Origin: Ulota crispa
Taxonomy: Eukaryota; Streptophyta; Bryopsida; Orthotrichales; Orthotrichaceae
Length of the DNA: 64,000 nucleotides
Direction of reading: 5' to 3'
Assembly (NCBI GenBank): GCA_963920765.1
Contig: OY987243.1
Span: forward strand, 19,773,419-19,837,418
The notes beneath the pieces are model-generated. The model saw only the letters and a program-made list of their open reading frames with translations, did not search any database and was not told where the DNA came from. Positions 61,478 through 64,000 of this stretch are shown here, one piece after another (positions within the stretch are counted from its first letter, which is position 1; every line of letters begins with the position of its first letter). Position numbers and translations under genes: made by a program.

Positions 61478-62509
61478 ATGGATTATAAGTTTCTCAGCCA
61501 TTGCTTCCGATGTCTGATCTGGTTCGCCTTTCTGCATTTCTACACAGAAGCCTCGCCATGTCCCAGGATCGAACCCGATGCTTGCAAGGTTCACCAGTCT
61601 AATTTCGGTGTGTCTGCTTTGAAGACTACTATGCAGTCTTTACCAACAACTACGGAAGACGCCGCGGCTGCACCGGTCTCACCATCTTGCAACCAAGGAG
61701 AGCGTGGCAGCAGTGTTGCTGAAATGACGGGCTTTCCTACTGAAAACGATGAAACTGGCATTGCAGAAGAACTAGCCCAGGTATTCAAGCTTCCATCATG
61801 TCCTTCTGAAAACCAACGTGAAGGAGAAAACGCAGATGGTGTTATCCAATCTGTGACTAGTAGCAGTATTGCTTTGGAAACAAAGCCGAGTTACAGCCGC
61901 AGCTGCAACAGCAACCCTAATTCGGGGATGGCAGATAACCAGGTGCTTCTGGTGCAAGCTCGAGATGACAAGCTCCCCCTACAACAGAATATTTGTTCTC
62001 TAGAAATGCAGCAAACTATGACGGAAGAAAGCGCTTCTGATTCCGACCCTGCCTTTTTTTTACTACTCCCCACAGAGATGGCAGGTCAACAAATGCTGGT
62101 TCATGACTGTCCAGCAACTGCAAGTAACGGTGATGCTGGTGTTTTTGAAACTGAACTACGAAAGAAAAGCAAGCGCCCTGGATCTGGCACACCCAGCCGG
62201 CAACATAACACCATTCCACTGGCAGATAATTTGCGTAGCTCAGTTGCGGAGACAATGTCCGCTACTATTTGTCAGCTTGGGACTCAAGCTGATGTTTCTT
62301 TGGGTTTGGAATTAGTTAACAAGGACCTCGCAAGTGGTGAGTGTCAGGTACCTGCAGCAGCTTCCGGTGGACAAGTTCAGGAATTAGCTGCAAGAAATGG
62401 AGACGATGGTGGATCTTTTGATAAAATCGAACCAAGCCATTTGCAGAGTGTTTTAGCTAAAGGTTCCAAGAAGCCAGGGAGCGGTGGATCCAGTAAAGGA
62501 CACAACTGA
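61478..62509 (+). CDS. Unrecognised protein, Ser/Gln/Asn-rich, with a repeated SKxPGSGxxSxxHN tail
   Basis: This is the longest uninterrupted plus-strand frame outside the named genes: 343 residues from the ATG at 61478, and open further upstream. If that ATG is used, residues about 8-22 are hydrophobic and could be a signal or anchor, followed by SPCP. If the acceptor TACACAG before 61548 is used, the protein instead begins inside the frame and has no such segment. The body is hydrophilic, low in complexity and probably disordered. Two related motifs occur: SKRPGSGTPSRQHN near residue 235 and SKKPGSGGSSKGHN at the extreme C-terminus; SSVAE also occurs twice. I know no family with these features. 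It is probably a genuine last exon given its length and composition in AT-rich DNA. Confidence 0.55.
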   Translation: MDYKFLSHCFRCLIWFAFLHFYTEASPCPRIEPDACKVHQSNFGVSALKTTMQSLPTTTEDAAAAPVSPSCNQGERGSSVAEMTGFPTENDETGIAEELAQVFKLPSCPSENQREGENADGVIQSVTSSSIALETKPSYSRSCNSNPNSGMADNQVLLVQARDDKLPLQQNICSLEMQQTMTEESASDSDPAFFLLLPTEMAGQQMLVHDCPATASNGDAGVFETELRKKSKRPGSGTPSRQHNTIPLADNLRSSVAETMSATICQLGTQADVSLGLELVNKDLASGECQVPAAASGGQVQELAARNGDDGGSFDKIEPSHLQSVLAKGSKKPGSGGSSKGHN

Positions 62510-64000
62510 CAAAGTTGCAGCATCAGTGTGAGCCCACGGCAACAAATTGTGTGTTTGAAGAAATGATTTGCACCTGATAAAGTTCTAAACTGCTAACTCC
62601 TAAAAATACATATTCTGATGAAATTCGATGTGAAGATTGGTGAAAAGAGAGAATTTTGTGGCTGTTTAATGGTGCTGCAGGGGCTTGAATGTGTAGTTCT
62701 AGATGTTTCACTGAAGACTTTTTTGAATTCATTTTGTAGGTTTGCTTGTGCAACCTTCGCTGTGAAGGCAAAGTAGTGCGAAATTATAGCACAGCAACTC
62801 TTATCGTATAACTTATTACTCTAGAGCTTTGAGGGAAGAACAGTGTGCCCTGTGACATTTTCGTATAAGAACTACTGTTACTTGGCCTTAACCTAGTTTC
62901 AATGCTGAACAATTTCGAAATTGCAAGTTAATGCAATCTTTTCCTAGTTGATAATGTAATCGTCGGAAGGCTCCATTGCCTGCATTGGATGTGTTAAAAC
63001 AGTTGTACATCATAATATCACCATTTGGACATTTTGAGTTTTCCATCTTAGTAATTTAGGAGGCAATTTGAGATGCGTGAGTCCATTATAATTTGACACC
63101 AATGCGAACTGAGAGAACGCATCTCAAAATGTCACATTGGGCAAAACGGATAATTTCCTTGGGGATTTGCACTAAGACTGTTACCGTAAGCCCTCTCACA
63201 AGGCATAACTCAATCCTTTGTTTTGAAGGAAAGTTACGTGGATCAAACTCATTTACTTCGTACTCAATGAATACCACAAGTTATAGCTCATTGTCAGGTT
63301 TTCATTTCTTGTAATTTTCATTGTTGAGTATGTTAGATTGCATGGAAAAGCAATACTATGTCCACCACAAGTTGCAGCATGTTGTATTTCATACTTAATC
63401 TAAGTCAAACCAAGTCTTTACACTAAGCTATATAATTAGAATACGATTGCTATTACTGCACCCAAAGAAAATGTTTGATCTAAATGAAGTCAGACTTGAT
63501 TTTATATTGATTGTAGCACAATAAACTGGTACATGAAACCTCTTGAGTTTTTTAAGCTTTCATTCTTTTGTAAAGATCTTTTATGAGAAGTCGCAGATGT
63601 TCTGTATTAATTGAAATGTGAGATTCAAAATGTGCCTAGCTTTAGGGCTTCGAGCATATTGGGAGTTTGAAAACTCTGGCCAATTTTCAGCGCACTTGCA
63701 CTTCCGATTTTGGCCTTTTGAGACTCCATTTTAACGAATACGACCATGCTATTGAAATTGAGACCAACCATAACAACTACTTAAGCCTACCGTCACTACA
63801 ATCCATGTGTTGCAAAGACTCTGTTTTCTTTGAGGCGTAACGATCAAATTGCTTGGGGCTAATCTCCTTGATCCTCCTAGTGGTGCTTGAGCCTTTATCC
63901 GTAAGACTGCAAGGGTGGCCAGCATGTAGATTTGGAGCTTTCAATGCAAAACAAAAGTGATTCTAGAGGGTTGCTAGACAAGATCTTCATTTGGCAAGTT
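62510..64000. other. 3' flank of the 61.5-kb gene and intergenic DNA
   Basis: The first few hundred bases are probably 3' UTR. No further gene is recognisable before the window ends. Confidence 0.4.

Noticed and set aside
61560..61585. GGGTTCGATCC T-loop lookalike on the minus strand
   Set aside because: It lies inside the 343-codon frame, its stem does not pair well, and no other tRNA arm is present.

Overview
The window is nuclear DNA of a streptophyte, almost certainly a land plant. It is AT-rich and sparse in genes, with spliced genes (GT/AG introns), many short non-autonomous transposons, and plant-specific families: an SFR2-type galactolipid remodelling enzyme, an R2R3-MYB and a legume-type lectin. 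A lectin ectodomain joined to a TIR domain and very low gene density fit a non-flowering land plant (bryophyte, lycophyte or fern) better than an angiosperm, but I cannot name the species.

Layout. 1-2.1 kb: decayed C-terminal part of a CACTA (En/Spm) transposase. 2.1-8.5 kb: long non-coding tract with strong G-over-C strand bias, probably the same element. 8.5-17.2 kb: AT-rich DNA with hAT-, TTAA- and PIF-type MITEs. 17.57-21.44 kb (+): a complete ten-exon SFR2-like gene, 584 residues. 21.4-35.6 kb: MITE-rich intergenic DNA. 35.69-37.06 kb (+): a three-exon R2R3-MYB gene, 312 residues, with an intact bHLH-interaction signature. 39.2-40.5 kb: truncated duplicate of the 3' part of the lectin-TIR locus. 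41.0-42.4 kb: PIF/Harbinger remnants. 44.4-48.92 kb (-): the lectin-TIR locus. 49.3-60.1 kb: Stowaway, TTAA, foldback and CACTA-type MITEs, including a 1.14-kb palindrome. 60.3-62.5 kb (+): an unrecognised Ser-rich gene.

The most unusual gene is on the minus strand at 48.92-46.36 kb. Two exons join in frame, in the same intron phase, to give: N-terminal hydrophobic segment, legume-lectin domain, proline-rich stalk, one transmembrane helix, cytoplasmic TIR domain. This is the plan of a lectin receptor kinase with the kinase replaced by TIR. I know of no described plant receptor of this type. A 219-bp TTAA-flanked MITE sits in the intron between the halves. A conserved coding segment follows the TIR in a shifted frame, and part of it is duplicated at 39.2-40.5 kb. 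The duplicate keeps an empty TTAA site exactly where the main locus carries a 930-bp MITE.

The genes do not form a pathway. SFR2, MYB and lectin-TIR are independent loci separated by transposon debris. All gene models come from reading frames, splice signals and remembered family motifs; nothing was searched against a database.
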